From NCBI GenBank assembly GCA_040506275.1, contig JBEVXD010000004.1, positions 124,001-188,000 on the forward strand: 64,000 bases of DNA. The letters are read 5' to 3'. The notes beneath the pieces were generated by a model. It was not told the origin of the DNA and searched no databases. It worked only from the letters and a program-made list of their open reading frames with translations. The position numbers and the translations under genes were made by a program. Shown in pieces: positions 16,895 to 26,382 of the stretch (positions are counted from its first letter, which is position 1; the number at the start of each line of letters is the position of its first letter). This DNA comes from Thiodiazotropha sp040506275. Its GTDB lineage: Bacteria; Pseudomonadota; Gammaproteobacteria; Chromatiales; Chromatiaceae.

Positions 16895-17574
16895 TCCATT
16901 TTGACAATGTCAGCAAGCGCTATCCTGGTGGCCATACCGGGCTTAGCAACATCAATCTGCGTATTGAAGCAGAAGAGATGGTCTTTCTGACCGGCCATTC
17001 AGGTGCGGGAAAAAGTACCTTACTAAAGCTGATCGGTCTACTCGAACGTTCCAGTGGTGGCCAGGTTCATGTCAACGACCGAAACTTGACTCGACTCAAG
17101 AACCGTCAGATCCCCTACCACAGAAGGGAGGTAGGGATGATTTTCCAGGATCATCGTCTTTTACATGACCGAACTGTTTTTGACAATGTAGCTCTGCCCC
17201 TGGTGGTTGCAGGACTGGGACACAAAGAGACTGGCAGGCGGGTACGTGCCGCACTGGACAAGGTTGGGTTACTGCATAAGGAAAAAAATTCCCCGGTAAC
17301 TCTTTCCGGCGGTGAGCAACAGCGTGTTGGTATAGCAAGAGCAGTAGTCAGCAAACCCCCCTTGGTGTTGGCGGATGAGCCCACAGGTAATTTGGATCCA
17401 GACCTCTCCAAGGAGATCATGGATCTGTTTATGCAATTCAACCAGGTTGGTGTAACCCTGTTAATCGCCTCTCATGACTTGGCACTGATCAGTGGCATGA
17501 ATAAACGTATTCTGACACTGACCAATGGCGCATTGAGTAATGACACCAAGCAGGAGTTCAGGGATGTCACTTAA
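16891..17574 (+). CDS. ftsE: Cell division ATP-binding protein FtsE
   Basis: ABC-type ATPase that with FtsX activates peptidoglycan hydrolysis at the division septum. The start is TTG at 16891, overlapping the ftsY stop by four bases; no ATG fits the conserved N-terminus IHFDNVSKRYPGG. Walker A is GHSGAGKST, the signature is LSGGEQQR and Walker B is LVLADEPTGNLD. The 227 residues match the family. The use of TTG and the tight overlap imply translational coupling to ftsY. Confidence 0.97.
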   Translation: MIHFDNVSKRYPGGHTGLSNINLRIEAEEMVFLTGHSGAGKSTLLKLIGLLERSSGGQVHVNDRNLTRLKNRQIPYHRREVGMIFQDHRLLHDRTVFDNVALPLVVAGLGHKETGRRVRAALDKVGLLHKEKNSPVTLSGGEQQRVGIARAVVSKPPLVLADEPTGNLDPDLSKEIMDLFMQFNQVGVTLLIASHDLALISGMNKRILTLTNGALSNDTKQEFRDVT

Positions 17575-18508
17575 CAATCGACTGCTCGCACTCCCGGCAA
17601 TCTGGTTGCAACGACACGCTCAGGTCTCTCTATCCAGTCTTGGTCGACTGTTTGGAAACCGCGTCTCCTCATTGATGACCTGTGCTGTTATTGGTATTGC
17701 CCTCGCTTTGCCTGTTGGCTTGCATGTGATGCTGAGCAACCTGCAAGGCATTAGTGGCGGATGGGACAGCGGAGCAAGCATATCTCTTTTTCTTAAACAA
17801 AATATTTCAGAGGCTCAGGCAATATCATTAGCTGAAAAACTTGGCCAACATGGCCGAATAGAAAATGTAGAACTGATCAATCGCAGATCTGCTTTGGAAG
17901 AGTTTCAGAATCTCAGTGGCTATGCAGATGCCTTAGAGGCACTTGATAGCAATCCACTCCCCAATCTGCTGGTAATTCAACCAAAAGCGAAATACACCAC
18001 GGCAGATACGGCTCAACAGCTGGTCCAGGAATTACGCTTGCTACCCGAGGCTGAGATCGTACAGCTCGACCTGCAGTGGGTTCGGAGACTACAAGCCATT
18101 ACGGTTATTGCACAACGTGCAGTGGTTGTACTCGCCGGGCTGCTCAGTATGGCTGTACTGCTGATCGTGGGAAACACTATCCGGCTGGAGATACAAAATC
18201 GTAGAACTGAGATTGAGATTACCAAGCTCATTGGCGCAACCAACGCCTTCATCCGCCGCCCATTTCTCTATACCGGATTCTGGTATGGCCTGTTTGGCGG
18301 TTTGATTGCCTGGATTCTAGTAGGACTGTCAATTATTCTGCTGAGCGCCCCTATCGCCAGGTTGGCTCAGCTCTATCAGAGTTCATTCAATCTAAGTTCC
18401 CTGGATTTCATGACTGTTCTAGTGCTATTGAGTGGCAGTTCTCTGCTTGGCTTAGCCGGCTCCTGGTTAGCTGTCGGACGTCATCTAAGCGCAATTGAGC
18501 CAAGCTAA
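17564..18508 (+). CDS. ftsX: Cell division membrane protein FtsX
   Basis: Inner-membrane partner of FtsE that carries the signal to periplasmic amidase activators. It has 314 residues from the ATG at 17564, which has AGGAG upstream and overlaps ftsE by eleven bases. Four membrane helices are visible: one near residues 40-60 before the large periplasmic loop, and three in the C-terminal third within the FtsX permease domain. The cytoplasmic loop with EIEITKLIGATNAFIRRPF is typical. Confidence 0.96.
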   Translation: MSLNNRLLALPAIWLQRHAQVSLSSLGRLFGNRVSSLMTCAVIGIALALPVGLHVMLSNLQGISGGWDSGASISLFLKQNISEAQAISLAEKLGQHGRIENVELINRRSALEEFQNLSGYADALEALDSNPLPNLLVIQPKAKYTTADTAQQLVQELRLLPEAEIVQLDLQWVRRLQAITVIAQRAVVVLAGLLSMAVLLIVGNTIRLEIQNRRTEIEITKLIGATNAFIRRPFLYTGFWYGLFGGLIAWILVGLSIILLSAPIARLAQLYQSSFNLSSLDFMTVLVLLSGSSLLGLAGSWLAVGRHLSAIEPS

Positions 18509-18583
18509 CTTATTGTTTTCGAAGACATATAACCATATTTTTCCTATTGAACTTTCTCTAAACTCACTGGTCTGACTCTACAA

Positions 18584-18610
18584 TTGGCACTCTTCTTACG
18601 AGAGTGCTAA
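18584..18610 (+). promoter_or_regulatory. CIRCE-like HrcA operator upstream of rpoH
   Basis: TTGGCACTC, nine bases, then GAGTGCTAA. This matches the CIRCE consensus TTAGCACTC-N9-GAGTGCTAA at 17 of 18 arm positions with the exact nine-base spacer. CIRCE is the binding site of the heat-shock repressor HrcA. It lies 33 bases before the rpoH start codon and covers the best promoter. The hrcA gene is not in the window. Confidence 0.85.
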
Positions 18611-18613
18611 TAT
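18584..18613 (+). promoter_or_regulatory. Predicted sigma-70 promoter of rpoH
   Basis: The -35 candidate is TTGGCA (18584-18589) and the -10 is TAATAT (18608-18613), spaced 18 bases, with an extended TGC just before the -10. Transcription would begin near 18620, giving a leader of about 23 bases. The CIRCE-like palindrome lies over nearly the whole promoter, so a bound repressor would block polymerase. Confidence 0.6.
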
Positions 18614-18642
18614 TCACACAGTAGAAACTTGGGGTAATCTGC

Positions 18643-19491
18643 ATGAGTAAAGAGATCGCACTGACCACCATGCCAACTGGTAGTATGGACACTTATATCA
18701 GCGCAGCATTTCAGTTGCCGATGCTGAGTGCCGAAGAGGAGCATAATCTGGCAGTACGTCTGCGTGACCAGAAGGATTTACAAGCAGCTCAAGCCCTGAT
18801 CACCGCCCATATTCGCTTTGTTGTACGTGTTGCCAGAAATTACAGTGGCTACGGATTGGCTCTGCCAGACTTGATTCAGGAGGGCACAGTCGGTCTGATG
18901 AAAGCGGTTAAGCGTTTTGATCCTGATATGGGCGTTCGCCTAGTCTCCTTTGCCGTACATTGGATCAAAGCTGAAATACATGAGTACATTCTGAAAAACT
19001 GGCGTATCGTCAAAGTGGCAACCACCAAGGCCCAGCGTAAACTCTTTTTCAATCTTCGTAGTTCAAAAAAGCGCCTGGGTTGGTTTTCCAAGGAAGAGGT
19101 CGACAACGTAGCCCAGGATCTTGGGGTAAAACCTGAGACGGTTATGGAAATGGAGTCAAGACTCTCAGGTCAGGATATCGCTTTCGACGGCCCGTCCCAG
19201 GACGATGAAGAGCAGATCATCGCCACCCCTGCAGGATATCTTAGCGATATGCGTATGGAGCCGGCATCCGTGCTTGAAACTGCCGACAGTGAGATGCAGT
19301 TGAAGAAGAGCCTGATGTCAGCACTTCAGGATCTGGATGAGAGAAGCCGTCAGATCCTCGAGGCGCGCTGGTTGGGTGAGCAGAAATCGACACTGCATGA
19401 ATTGGCAGAGAGGTTCCAGGTTTCAGCCGAACGAATACGCCAAATAGAGAAAAGCGCAATGAAAAAACTTAAGGTACAACTTGCCAGTTAA
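18643..19491 (+). CDS. rpoH: Heat-shock sigma factor RpoH (sigma-32)
   Basis: Alternative sigma factor directing RNA polymerase to heat-shock promoters. The 282 residues show region 2 (DLIQEGTVGLMKAVKRFDPD), the RpoH box QRKLFFNLR, which distinguishes it from RpoD and RpoS, and the region 4 helix-turn-helix ending with SAERIRQIEKSAMKKL. It follows ftsX as in E. coli. The CIRCE-like site on its promoter suggests HrcA control in addition to the usual post-transcriptional control. A terminator follows at 19539-19571. Confidence 0.97.
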   Translation: MSKEIALTTMPTGSMDTYISAAFQLPMLSAEEEHNLAVRLRDQKDLQAAQALITAHIRFVVRVARNYSGYGLALPDLIQEGTVGLMKAVKRFDPDMGVRLVSFAVHWIKAEIHEYILKNWRIVKVATTKAQRKLFFNLRSSKKRLGWFSKEEVDNVAQDLGVKPETVMEMESRLSGQDIAFDGPSQDDEEQIIATPAGYLSDMRMEPASVLETADSEMQLKKSLMSALQDLDERSRQILEARWLGEQKSTLHELAERFQVSAERIRQIEKSAMKKLKVQLAS

Positions 19492-19538
19492 CACCTAATA
19501 AACGCCTATCATAACCGTTTGCATCTAAAGCTAACTCG

Positions 19539-19571
19539 CCCCTGGCCGATAATCTCATCCAGGGGTTCTTT
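19539..19571 (+). terminator. Intrinsic terminator of rpoH
   Basis: CCCCTGG (19539-19545) pairs with CCAGGGG (19559-19565), and the stem is followed by TTCTTT. It lies 48 bases after the rpoH stop codon. Confidence 0.8.
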
Positions 19572-19834
19572 AATGTCCAGCTGCAAAACTGACTGAATTC
19601 CAAAACCTTTTTATATAATCTGAAAGTGCGAAATCCCTAATATGGAATATCGCTACCGGAAGGCCATACAGGATATAAATTCCTGGGAATTAACATGAGA
19701 TGCAATGGAATATAAAGAATTCACAATTCAGGCGAGATTCAAAGCCCACCTTGCTGTAACCTTTCGATACATCCGCTAACCATGTTGGCCAAGGAGATGC
19801 AATCGATAGCAAAGCACGGATTTGCCCTACACCT
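19572..19834 (+). other. Intergenic region upstream of the GGDEF-EAL gene
   Basis: With the rpoH terminator, this completes a gene-free stretch of 343 bases after rpoH. It should contain the promoter of the following gene. I see no named operator or RNA in it. Confidence 0.4.
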
Positions 19835-22831
19835 ATGTTGTCTATTCTGAATTCCCCGCTAAAACTGTTTACAGCCTTGGTAATGATCTGTCTGGTTGCA
19901 TTGACCATAGCAGAGATGTCTGGTGTGTTCGTTGATGCTGAAACAGCAGAAGAGAGAAAATGGCAACACTACTCTGAATCCCTGGCAGTTAAACTATACC
20001 CTGCCATTTCGTCTGACAATCTCTCAACATTGGCCAAGATAGTCACCAATGCCCTGACAGATAACCCGGAAACAATTTCAGCGACAGTAGAAACGCTTTC
20101 CGGAGAGAAGCTTGAGTTTAAGTCGCCCAAGCATAATCGTCTGCCTGAATACTTAACCCCGGATTCATCTCATGAACTGCATGTACCGATCGGATTCGGA
20201 AGCAAGGTTAGAGGAACTCTGTCAATACAGTTTCTTAACAGTGCGACAGAAGATGATTGGTCATTTATTGAAATATCTATTCTCAGCCTATGGACCCTGC
20301 TGACGGCATTGATCCTGTTTCTCTCTTATACCGAAAGCCAAGCGCAGGGGCTTACAGCAAAATCCATGATCCCTGAACGGGTACGAGCCGCCTTTAATGC
20401 CCTCTCTGAAGGACTTCTGATTCTTGATGAACAACATAGAATAATTCTCGCCAACGACTCTTTCTGTCATAAAATCAATCATAAACTCAAAGCCCTGATT
20501 GATATCGATGCTGACATATTGCCTTGGAAACACAGAGAGGGAACAGATAGTCCCAGGAACCTACCCTGGCATATCAGTTTGAATAATTGCGAGCGGGTCA
20601 CAGGAGTACCAATACGCCTTGCATTAGATGACGGCAGCGAAAGGGCCTTTTCAGTGAACAGTGCACCGATCTTCGACCAGAACGGCCAGATACGGGGCGC
20701 ACTAACCACCTTCGACGACATGACTGAGTTGGAAAAATCCTATAGGCAACTCAAGTCGGCTCTATTGAAACTTCGCATCTCTGAGAAAGCCCTGCGAAAC
20801 AAAACAGTAGAACTGGAATTTCTGGCGACCAGAGATTCTCTAACAGGTTGCCTGAATCGAAGAGCATTCTTTAAAAAACTTGATCATCTGTTCAACATTG
20901 CCAAGAAGCAAAACAGATCCTTGGTTTTTATTATGGTGGACATTGATCGTTTTAAATTTATCAACGATCACTATGGACACGCCAACGGTGACAAAGTCAT
21001 CAAGTATGTCTCAGAAATTCTAAGTACAAATTCACGCCCCGAGGATGTTGTCGGCCGATATGGTGGAGACGAATTCGCTATTGTCCTACCGGATGCAACA
21101 ATGGAAGAAGCGCTCTCCATAGCTGAACGTTTAAGAATGGACATTCAACAGAAGTGCCACTCCCTGTTCACCAATCCTCAAACAGTCACCACCAGCATCG
21201 GATTGGCGGAATTGGAAACAGACGTAGAGGATTCAATGCTGTTGATCAACAATGCTGATTGCGCACTATACGAAGCAAAACAGCAGGGCCGCAACTGTAT
21301 TATCCAGTGGAATCCTGATCTCAGATACACAGCACAGAAGGACAAGGATAATCCAGCCAACATGGTTACCGACTCCGAATGGAGGGAGATGGATGAATCG
21401 GAGCGCCACCTAAGAACCGAAATACTTAGACTTGAGGATGTGGTAGGTCATCTCGAATCTGAACTCGAATTTAATCGACAGGAGATGAAACGACGGGAAG
21501 GCCGGGATGAACTCACCGGTCTGCCAAACCGTTATATCTTCAATGACAGGGTAGGACAGGAACTGGCCCGGAGTGAACGTAACCACAAGTTAACAGCCAT
21601 CATATCTGTTGATATCGACAGCTTCTCACGAATTAATGAGGCATTGGGTGTATCAACCGGCGATCAGATTCTTAAACTGACTGCCGAGCGTCTCATTATC
21701 TCTCTGCGCAAGACCGATACAGTTGCTATGGTCGATGAGCAGAGCGAGTACGATCTTCCTAATATTTCGCGTATCAATAAAGATGAATTCGCCTTGATTC
21801 TCAGTGATGTTGAGGATGTAAAATCGGTAACCTGGGTGGCCCATCGAATCTTGAGCCAGCTCAAAAAACCTATGTATGTTGATGATCAGGAACTATTCAT
21901 CTCATTCAGTATGGGCGTAGCCCTCTATCCTCATGATGATGAAACACCAGATGAGTTGTTGCATAAGGCAGCTACCGCAAGACGCTCTGCCAAGAATGAA
22001 GCTGGCAGCAACCACATCCGTTTCTTTTCAAGAGAGATCAATCGCAAGGCCTTTCACAGCATCTGGCTTGAAACCCAGCTAAACAAAGCCATCTTCCACC
22101 AGCAGTTCGAATTGGTCTATCAGCCAAAGATTAATATCCAAACTGGTCGCATTGTCGGTATGGAGGCGCTTGCCCGCTGGCCCCATCCAAAAGTTGGTTA
22201 CATACCCCCAGATGAGTTTATTCCCATTGCCGAACAGACAGGCAGGATCAATAAATTAGGACTCTGGGCATTCAAGAAAGCCTGCACCGACATGCGTCGC
22301 TGGCACAAAATGGGTTTTGAGGATCTCTCTCTCAGCGTCAATTTGTCTGCCGTACAATTGCGCGACAATGCCCTGGCAGAAAAATTTCTACGGGTCTGTG
22401 AGAGACGAAAAATCCCCCCATCAAAAATCGAGCTTGAAATCACAGAAAGCACCCTGATAAAGAACTTTGAACATAGCCAGAACGTGATGACCGATCTGCA
22501 CGATGCAGGTATTAATTTCGCGCTCGATGATTTCGGTAAAGGATTCTCTTCACTAAACTATCTTCAGAATCTTCCTATTAGGACGATTAAAATCGACCGG
22601 ACCTTTCTGAATAACACACTACCCAATAAACAAACTCAAACCATAGTCGCCGCCATCATTTCCATGGCAAAGAGTCTAAATCTGAAGATAGTTGCAGAGG
22701 GTGTTGAAACCGAAGCTCAACGCAACTTTCTGGAAAGTCATGAATGTGATGAGATTCAGGGAACCCTGTTCAGCCCACCCGTGACAGCAGATGAGGTGAT
22801 TGTCCTGCTAAAAAAGGTCAATAGCGGGTAA
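19835..22831 (+). CDS. Membrane PAS-GGDEF-GGDEF-EAL cyclic di-GMP protein
   Basis: A 998-residue signalling protein. A membrane helix at 8-30 and another near 145-165 enclose a periplasmic domain of about 115 residues. A PAS-like domain follows near 185-290. The first GGDEF domain (TRDSLTGCLNRRAFF, motif GGDEF near 410) appears active. A second GGDEF-like domain (GRDELTGLPNRYIF) is degenerate, with INKDEF near 646-651. The EAL domain begins at FELVYQPK and keeps MEALARW (near 775), the loop DDFGKGFSSL and KIVAEGVE, so phosphodiesterase activity is plausible. It may both make and break c-di-GMP, or the degenerate domain may act as a GTP sensor. Confidence 0.93.
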   Translation: MLSILNSPLKLFTALVMICLVALTIAEMSGVFVDAETAEERKWQHYSESLAVKLYPAISSDNLSTLAKIVTNALTDNPETISATVETLSGEKLEFKSPKHNRLPEYLTPDSSHELHVPIGFGSKVRGTLSIQFLNSATEDDWSFIEISILSLWTLLTALILFLSYTESQAQGLTAKSMIPERVRAAFNALSEGLLILDEQHRIILANDSFCHKINHKLKALIDIDADILPWKHREGTDSPRNLPWHISLNNCERVTGVPIRLALDDGSERAFSVNSAPIFDQNGQIRGALTTFDDMTELEKSYRQLKSALLKLRISEKALRNKTVELEFLATRDSLTGCLNRRAFFKKLDHLFNIAKKQNRSLVFIMVDIDRFKFINDHYGHANGDKVIKYVSEILSTNSRPEDVVGRYGGDEFAIVLPDATMEEALSIAERLRMDIQQKCHSLFTNPQTVTTSIGLAELETDVEDSMLLINNADCALYEAKQQGRNCIIQWNPDLRYTAQKDKDNPANMVTDSEWREMDESERHLRTEILRLEDVVGHLESELEFNRQEMKRREGRDELTGLPNRYIFNDRVGQELARSERNHKLTAIISVDIDSFSRINEALGVSTGDQILKLTAERLIISLRKTDTVAMVDEQSEYDLPNISRINKDEFALILSDVEDVKSVTWVAHRILSQLKKPMYVDDQELFISFSMGVALYPHDDETPDELLHKAATARRSAKNEAGSNHIRFFSREINRKAFHSIWLETQLNKAIFHQQFELVYQPKINIQTGRIVGMEALARWPHPKVGYIPPDEFIPIAEQTGRINKLGLWAFKKACTDMRRWHKMGFEDLSLSVNLSAVQLRDNALAEKFLRVCERRKIPPSKIELEITESTLIKNFEHSQNVMTDLHDAGINFALDDFGKGFSSLNYLQNLPIRTIKIDRTFLNNTLPNKQTQTIVAAIISMAKSLNLKIVAEGVETEAQRNFLESHECDEIQGTLFSPPVTADEVIVLLKKVNSG

Positions 22832-22846
22832 TCTGTCGCAGCAAAT

Positions 22847-23560
22847 CTATTCTGTTTCACCGCCTCGATCACCACCCAGATCGAAAAAGAGATTCTCATC
22901 ACCACTAAGGTAACCGGCTACCGTGGTTGGCTCCGGATGTGAAAGATATGGAATCTCACCAAGGCATGGGGCGGGTAACCAGGCTCGCAGAGTCGCCAAA
23001 TTCTCATCAATTGCAGACATCTCCGGATCAACCAGGTTGGCTACCCACCCTGCAAAAGTCACCCCTGCATTAAGCATACATTCTGCAGTCATCAGAGCAT
23101 GATTAAGAGACCCCAGACGCATCCCAACCACCATCACAACAGGCAATCCCAACCCCCTTGCAAGGTCAGCCAGGGTGTCTTGCTCCCCCAAGGGCACATG
23201 CCAACCCCCGACCCCTTCAACCAGCACTTGATCAGCCTGCTTGTCGAGCATCAAAAACTCTTGAACTATCGCATCGATCTGAATTGGATTTCCCGCTTGT
23301 GACGCTGCCAGATGAGGGGCTATAGCAGGCTGGTATGCAAAAGGATTAACGGTTTCATAAGGCAGTTCGATGCTGGATTGAGCTTGAATTCGCACGGCAT
23401 CTTCATTACGCAACCCATCCTGGGTCTCTTCTGCTCCAGAGGCGACCGGTTTCATACCCAACACGATATTCCCTTGTTGCTGAAGCTTCTGCATCAAGCC
23501 AAGGGTAACCTCTGTTTTTCCACACCCGGTATCAGTACCGGTAATAAATAGACCTACCAT
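22847..23560 (-). CDS. bioD: Dethiobiotin synthetase
   Basis: Biotin pathway step that closes the ureido ring of dethiobiotin from diaminopelargonate, CO2 and ATP. The 237 residues start with the P-loop FITGTDTGCGKTEVT and contain VEGVGGW, a hallmark of the family. It is the last gene of the minus-strand operon bioB-F-H-C-D, 13 bases downstream of bioC, and ends convergently 15 bases from the GGDEF-EAL gene. No bioA (the preceding aminotransferase) lies in the window, so it must be elsewhere. Confidence 0.96.
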   Translation of the reverse strand: MVGLFITGTDTGCGKTEVTLGLMQKLQQQGNIVLGMKPVASGAEETQDGLRNEDAVRIQAQSSIELPYETVNPFAYQPAIAPHLAASQAGNPIQIDAIVQEFLMLDKQADQVLVEGVGGWHVPLGEQDTLADLARGLGLPVVMVVGMRLGSLNHALMTAECMLNAGVTFAGWVANLVDPEMSAIDENLATLRAWLPAPCLGEIPYLSHPEPTTVAGYLSGDENLFFDLGGDRGGETE

Positions 23561-23573
23561 ATAAAACTGTGCC

Positions 23574-24440
23574 CTAAGGCCCTAACTGTAATTGATCCAG
23601 GGGAATGGCGGTCACCCCATTGACCCTGGGTTGTGACGGAGCCCAGGCATGACCATAGACCACTTCGTAGCTGGCGGGCAGTTTACTCTCCACCCGCAGC
23701 TTCTCATAAGCCTCGATCATAGCGCGCATACGACCCTTACCAGTCAACCCCTTCGGTCGTTGAGCAGTCACATTATGTGCGCCGAGTGTTTTCAGGTCGC
23801 GCATCAGTGAGGGCACGTCATCATAACTCAGACAGATTCTATCCACATCAACTACAGGTTCAGCAAAGCCTACCTGAACCATGGCATCCCCAACGTCATG
23901 CATATCGGTGAATGGAGAAACATGACTATTTCCATCTACAGCCGACCAACTTGCCCGCAGCTCTTTAAGTGTATCCGGGCCAAAAGTTGAAAAAAGCAAC
24001 ATCCCGTTCGGTCGTAGCACACGCAGAAACTCTGCCATGGTTCCCTGCAGATCGTTACACCACTGCAGGGCGACATTTGAGAAGATCATATCGACCGACT
24101 GGTTGGCCAGAGGAAGCTGTTCCGCATCACCGCAAATACATCGGGGACGACGAAACCAACGTCCCCGTTTGCGTGCCTGTTGCAACATTGGAAAAGCAAA
24201 ATCCAGGGCAATAACCTGGGCTTTATTGTAGTGATTGCCAAGTGCTTGAGTTGCATCTCCAGTCCCCGCCCCCACATCCAGCACAAGTCCTGGCTGGTGA
24301 CGAATATAGCTGAGACGCTCTATCATTCTGCCCGCGATCTCCCGTTGCAGTTCAGCAACTTCATCATAATGTGACGCAGCACGGGAAAATGCAGCACGGG
24401 CCTGACGCTTGTCTATCCTTGAGGATGTTGCAGTTGTCAC
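23574..24440 (-). CDS. bioC: Malonyl-ACP O-methyltransferase
   Basis: Methylates malonyl-ACP so that fatty acid synthesis can build pimeloyl-ACP methyl ester for biotin. The 288 residues contain the class I SAM motif VLDVGAGTGDATQAL (about 53-67) and a GDAEQLPLANQSVDMIFSN region. The start is GTG at 24440, overlapping the bioH stop by four bases (GTGA), which implies coupling. It lies between bioH and bioD, as in classical BioC-BioH systems. Confidence 0.96.
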   Translation of the reverse strand: MTTATSSRIDKRQARAAFSRAASHYDEVAELQREIAGRMIERLSYIRHQPGLVLDVGAGTGDATQALGNHYNKAQVIALDFAFPMLQQARKRGRWFRRPRCICGDAEQLPLANQSVDMIFSNVALQWCNDLQGTMAEFLRVLRPNGMLLFSTFGPDTLKELRASWSAVDGNSHVSPFTDMHDVGDAMVQVGFAEPVVDVDRICLSYDDVPSLMRDLKTLGAHNVTAQRPKGLTGKGRMRAMIEAYEKLRVESKLPASYEVVYGHAWAPSQPRVNGVTAIPLDQLQLGP

Positions 24441-25207
24441 GCCATGGCCTCCAGACTTTCAATCACCAGTTTTTCAGTCTCTATAGGGTGGGATAGAAAG
24501 GGGGTATGAGCAGCCTTTTCGATAATGTGTACTACCGGATCAGATAGCCATTGTTGCAGGATCTCTGAGGCCCTGGAGGGCGCCAGACTGTCCCTCCCTC
24601 CATAGATCCAGCTCATCGGGCAGGTAATTTCCGCTAATCGCTCACGAAGATCACAATGTTTCAGTAACTCCAGCCCTGCATGTAATGCTTCCGGATTCGG
24701 ATCGGGACGCTCCCGAAGTCTTACCTTGAGTTCACGCAGCACCTCCACAGCAAGATCACTGCCCAACATCTGCAAGGCCAGAAAACGTTCCAGCGCCCGG
24801 GTCATATCATCTCCCATCAGCTCAATAAATTGATTCAGGGTTCGCAGTGCCATTGCATGGGGCCACTCTTCACTCTTAACGAATTTTGGCATACCGGCAA
24901 TTATCACAGCCCCCCTGACTCTCTCCGGGGCGCTAAGAATTGCTTCCATGGTGACCATTGAACCAAGCGACCAGCCAATCCAAACTGCCCTGTCTGGCGC
25001 GACTTCCAGGCATGCATTTGCCCAGGCATCTATACTCTGCTGACCGCTATATGGGCTTAGTCCGTGTCCAGGCAGGTCGATCAATGTCACTTCGTATCTG
25101 CGGGCCAGTTGACGGGAGAAATCATGCCATACGGCAGAGTTCATACCCCACCCATGCAACATGACCAACGGTTCACCGCTACCGATTGTTTCTGCGCCCA
25201 GTTTCAT
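24437..25207 (-). CDS. bioH: Pimeloyl-ACP methyl ester carboxylesterase
   Basis: Alpha/beta hydrolase that removes the methyl cap from pimeloyl-ACP methyl ester, ending the BioC-initiated route. The 256 residues hold the nucleophile elbow GWSLGS (serine near 80), an acid residue in YGGRDSLAP, and histidine in AAHTPFLSHP. HGWGMNSAVW near the start forms the oxyanion region. It overlaps the bioF stop by four bases (ATGA) and bioC by four, so the operon is tightly coupled. Confidence 0.96.
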   Translation of the reverse strand: MKLGAETIGSGEPLVMLHGWGMNSAVWHDFSRQLARRYEVTLIDLPGHGLSPYSGQQSIDAWANACLEVAPDRAVWIGWSLGSMVTMEAILSAPERVRGAVIIAGMPKFVKSEEWPHAMALRTLNQFIELMGDDMTRALERFLALQMLGSDLAVEVLRELKVRLRERPDPNPEALHAGLELLKHCDLRERLAEITCPMSWIYGGRDSLAPSRASEILQQWLSDPVVHIIEKAAHTPFLSHPIETEKLVIESLEAMA

Positions 25208-26364
25208 CTCTGCTTCATAGATAGGTTGTCCAGGGCATCCAGCAGTCTATCCAGCTGACGCTCTGTATGGTTGGCACTGAAGGTAATGCGTAGTCGAGCA
25301 CTCCCCTCAGGGACCGTAGGCGGCCGAATCGCACTGACTAAAATGCCCTTTTCCTGCAGTGCCATACTCCAGCTCAATGCTTGCTCTGCGCTACCTGCCA
25401 TGATCGGCTGAATTGGTGTATCTGAAGCCATCAATGGCACGCCAATCTGCTCTGCCGCCAGCCTGAAACGCTCAACCAGTTTTATCAGTCTCTCACGTCT
25501 CCAACTCTCTTGCTGTGCGATACGCAGACTGACACGGGTCGCCTCAGCAATAGCAGATGGCATCGCGGTGGTATAGATATAGCTGCGGGATTTTTGAATC
25601 AGCGTTTCAATCAACTCATCGCTTCCGGCGACAAAGGCGCCAAAGGTACCAAAACCTTTACCTAGAGTCCCCATGAGGATAGGTACTTCGTCTATCCCCA
25701 GGCCAAAGTGACTCAAGGTTCCACCACCCTGCTGCCCTAAAACGCCTAATCCGTGAGCATCGTCTACCATCAACGCAGCATCATGACGCTTTGCTATATC
25801 CGCCATCTCGGGGAGTGGCGCAAGATCCCCATCCATGCTGAACACTCCATCTGTTGCAATCAGCCGATGCTCCGCTTCACAGAGGCTAATCTGGCGCTCA
25901 AGGCTCTGAGAGTCGGCATGTTGAAAACGCTTTACTTTAGCCTGGCTGAGTTGGCCAGCGTCGACCAACGAGGCGTGATTCAAACGATCTTCCAGAACAC
26001 AATCATCCCGTCCCAACAGGGCACTGATAACCCCAATATTGGCCATATAGCCAGTCGAGTAGAGCAAGGCTCTGGGACGATCGGTGAATTCCGCCAACTC
26101 CTCTTCCAGGGCATGATGAATAGTGCTGTGGCCATTGATCAAATGGGCGGCACCACTACCAACCCCATACTCACTCGCTGCCTGTTGCAGTGCACTGACC
26201 AGCTCAGGATGGCTTGCCAGACCAAGGTAGTCATTACTGCAAAAGACCAGCATAGGGCGGCCTTCGACAACCATCTCTGTCTGTTGTGGTGACGTGACCA
26301 CCTTGCGAGCACGATAAAGTCCGGCATCACGCCGACGCGCCAGTTCTTCAGCCAATCTGTTCAT
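25204..26364 (-). CDS. bioF: 8-amino-7-oxononanoate synthase
   Basis: PLP enzyme that condenses pimeloyl-ACP with alanine to give KAPA in biotin synthesis. The 386 residues include CSNDYLGLASHPE, the PLP-aspartate segment MVDDAHGLGVLG, and the lysine motif LMGTLGKGFGTFGAF that forms the Schiff base. It lies 18 bases after bioB and overlaps bioH, in a bioB-F-H-C-D operon. Confidence 0.97.
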   Translation of the reverse strand: MNRLAEELARRRDAGLYRARKVVTSPQQTEMVVEGRPMLVFCSNDYLGLASHPELVSALQQAASEYGVGSGAAHLINGHSTIHHALEEELAEFTDRPRALLYSTGYMANIGVISALLGRDDCVLEDRLNHASLVDAGQLSQAKVKRFQHADSQSLERQISLCEAEHRLIATDGVFSMDGDLAPLPEMADIAKRHDAALMVDDAHGLGVLGQQGGGTLSHFGLGIDEVPILMGTLGKGFGTFGAFVAGSDELIETLIQKSRSYIYTTAMPSAIAEATRVSLRIAQQESWRRERLIKLVERFRLAAEQIGVPLMASDTPIQPIMAGSAEQALSWSMALQEKGILVSAIRPPTVPEGSARLRITFSANHTERQLDRLLDALDNLSMKQR

Positions 26365-26382
26365 ACCACTCTACACTGGCAC

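Noticed and set aside
18547..18584. Alternative rpoH promoter TTGAAC with TACAAT
   Set aside because: The spacing between the two elements is about 26 bases, too long for a sigma-70 promoter.
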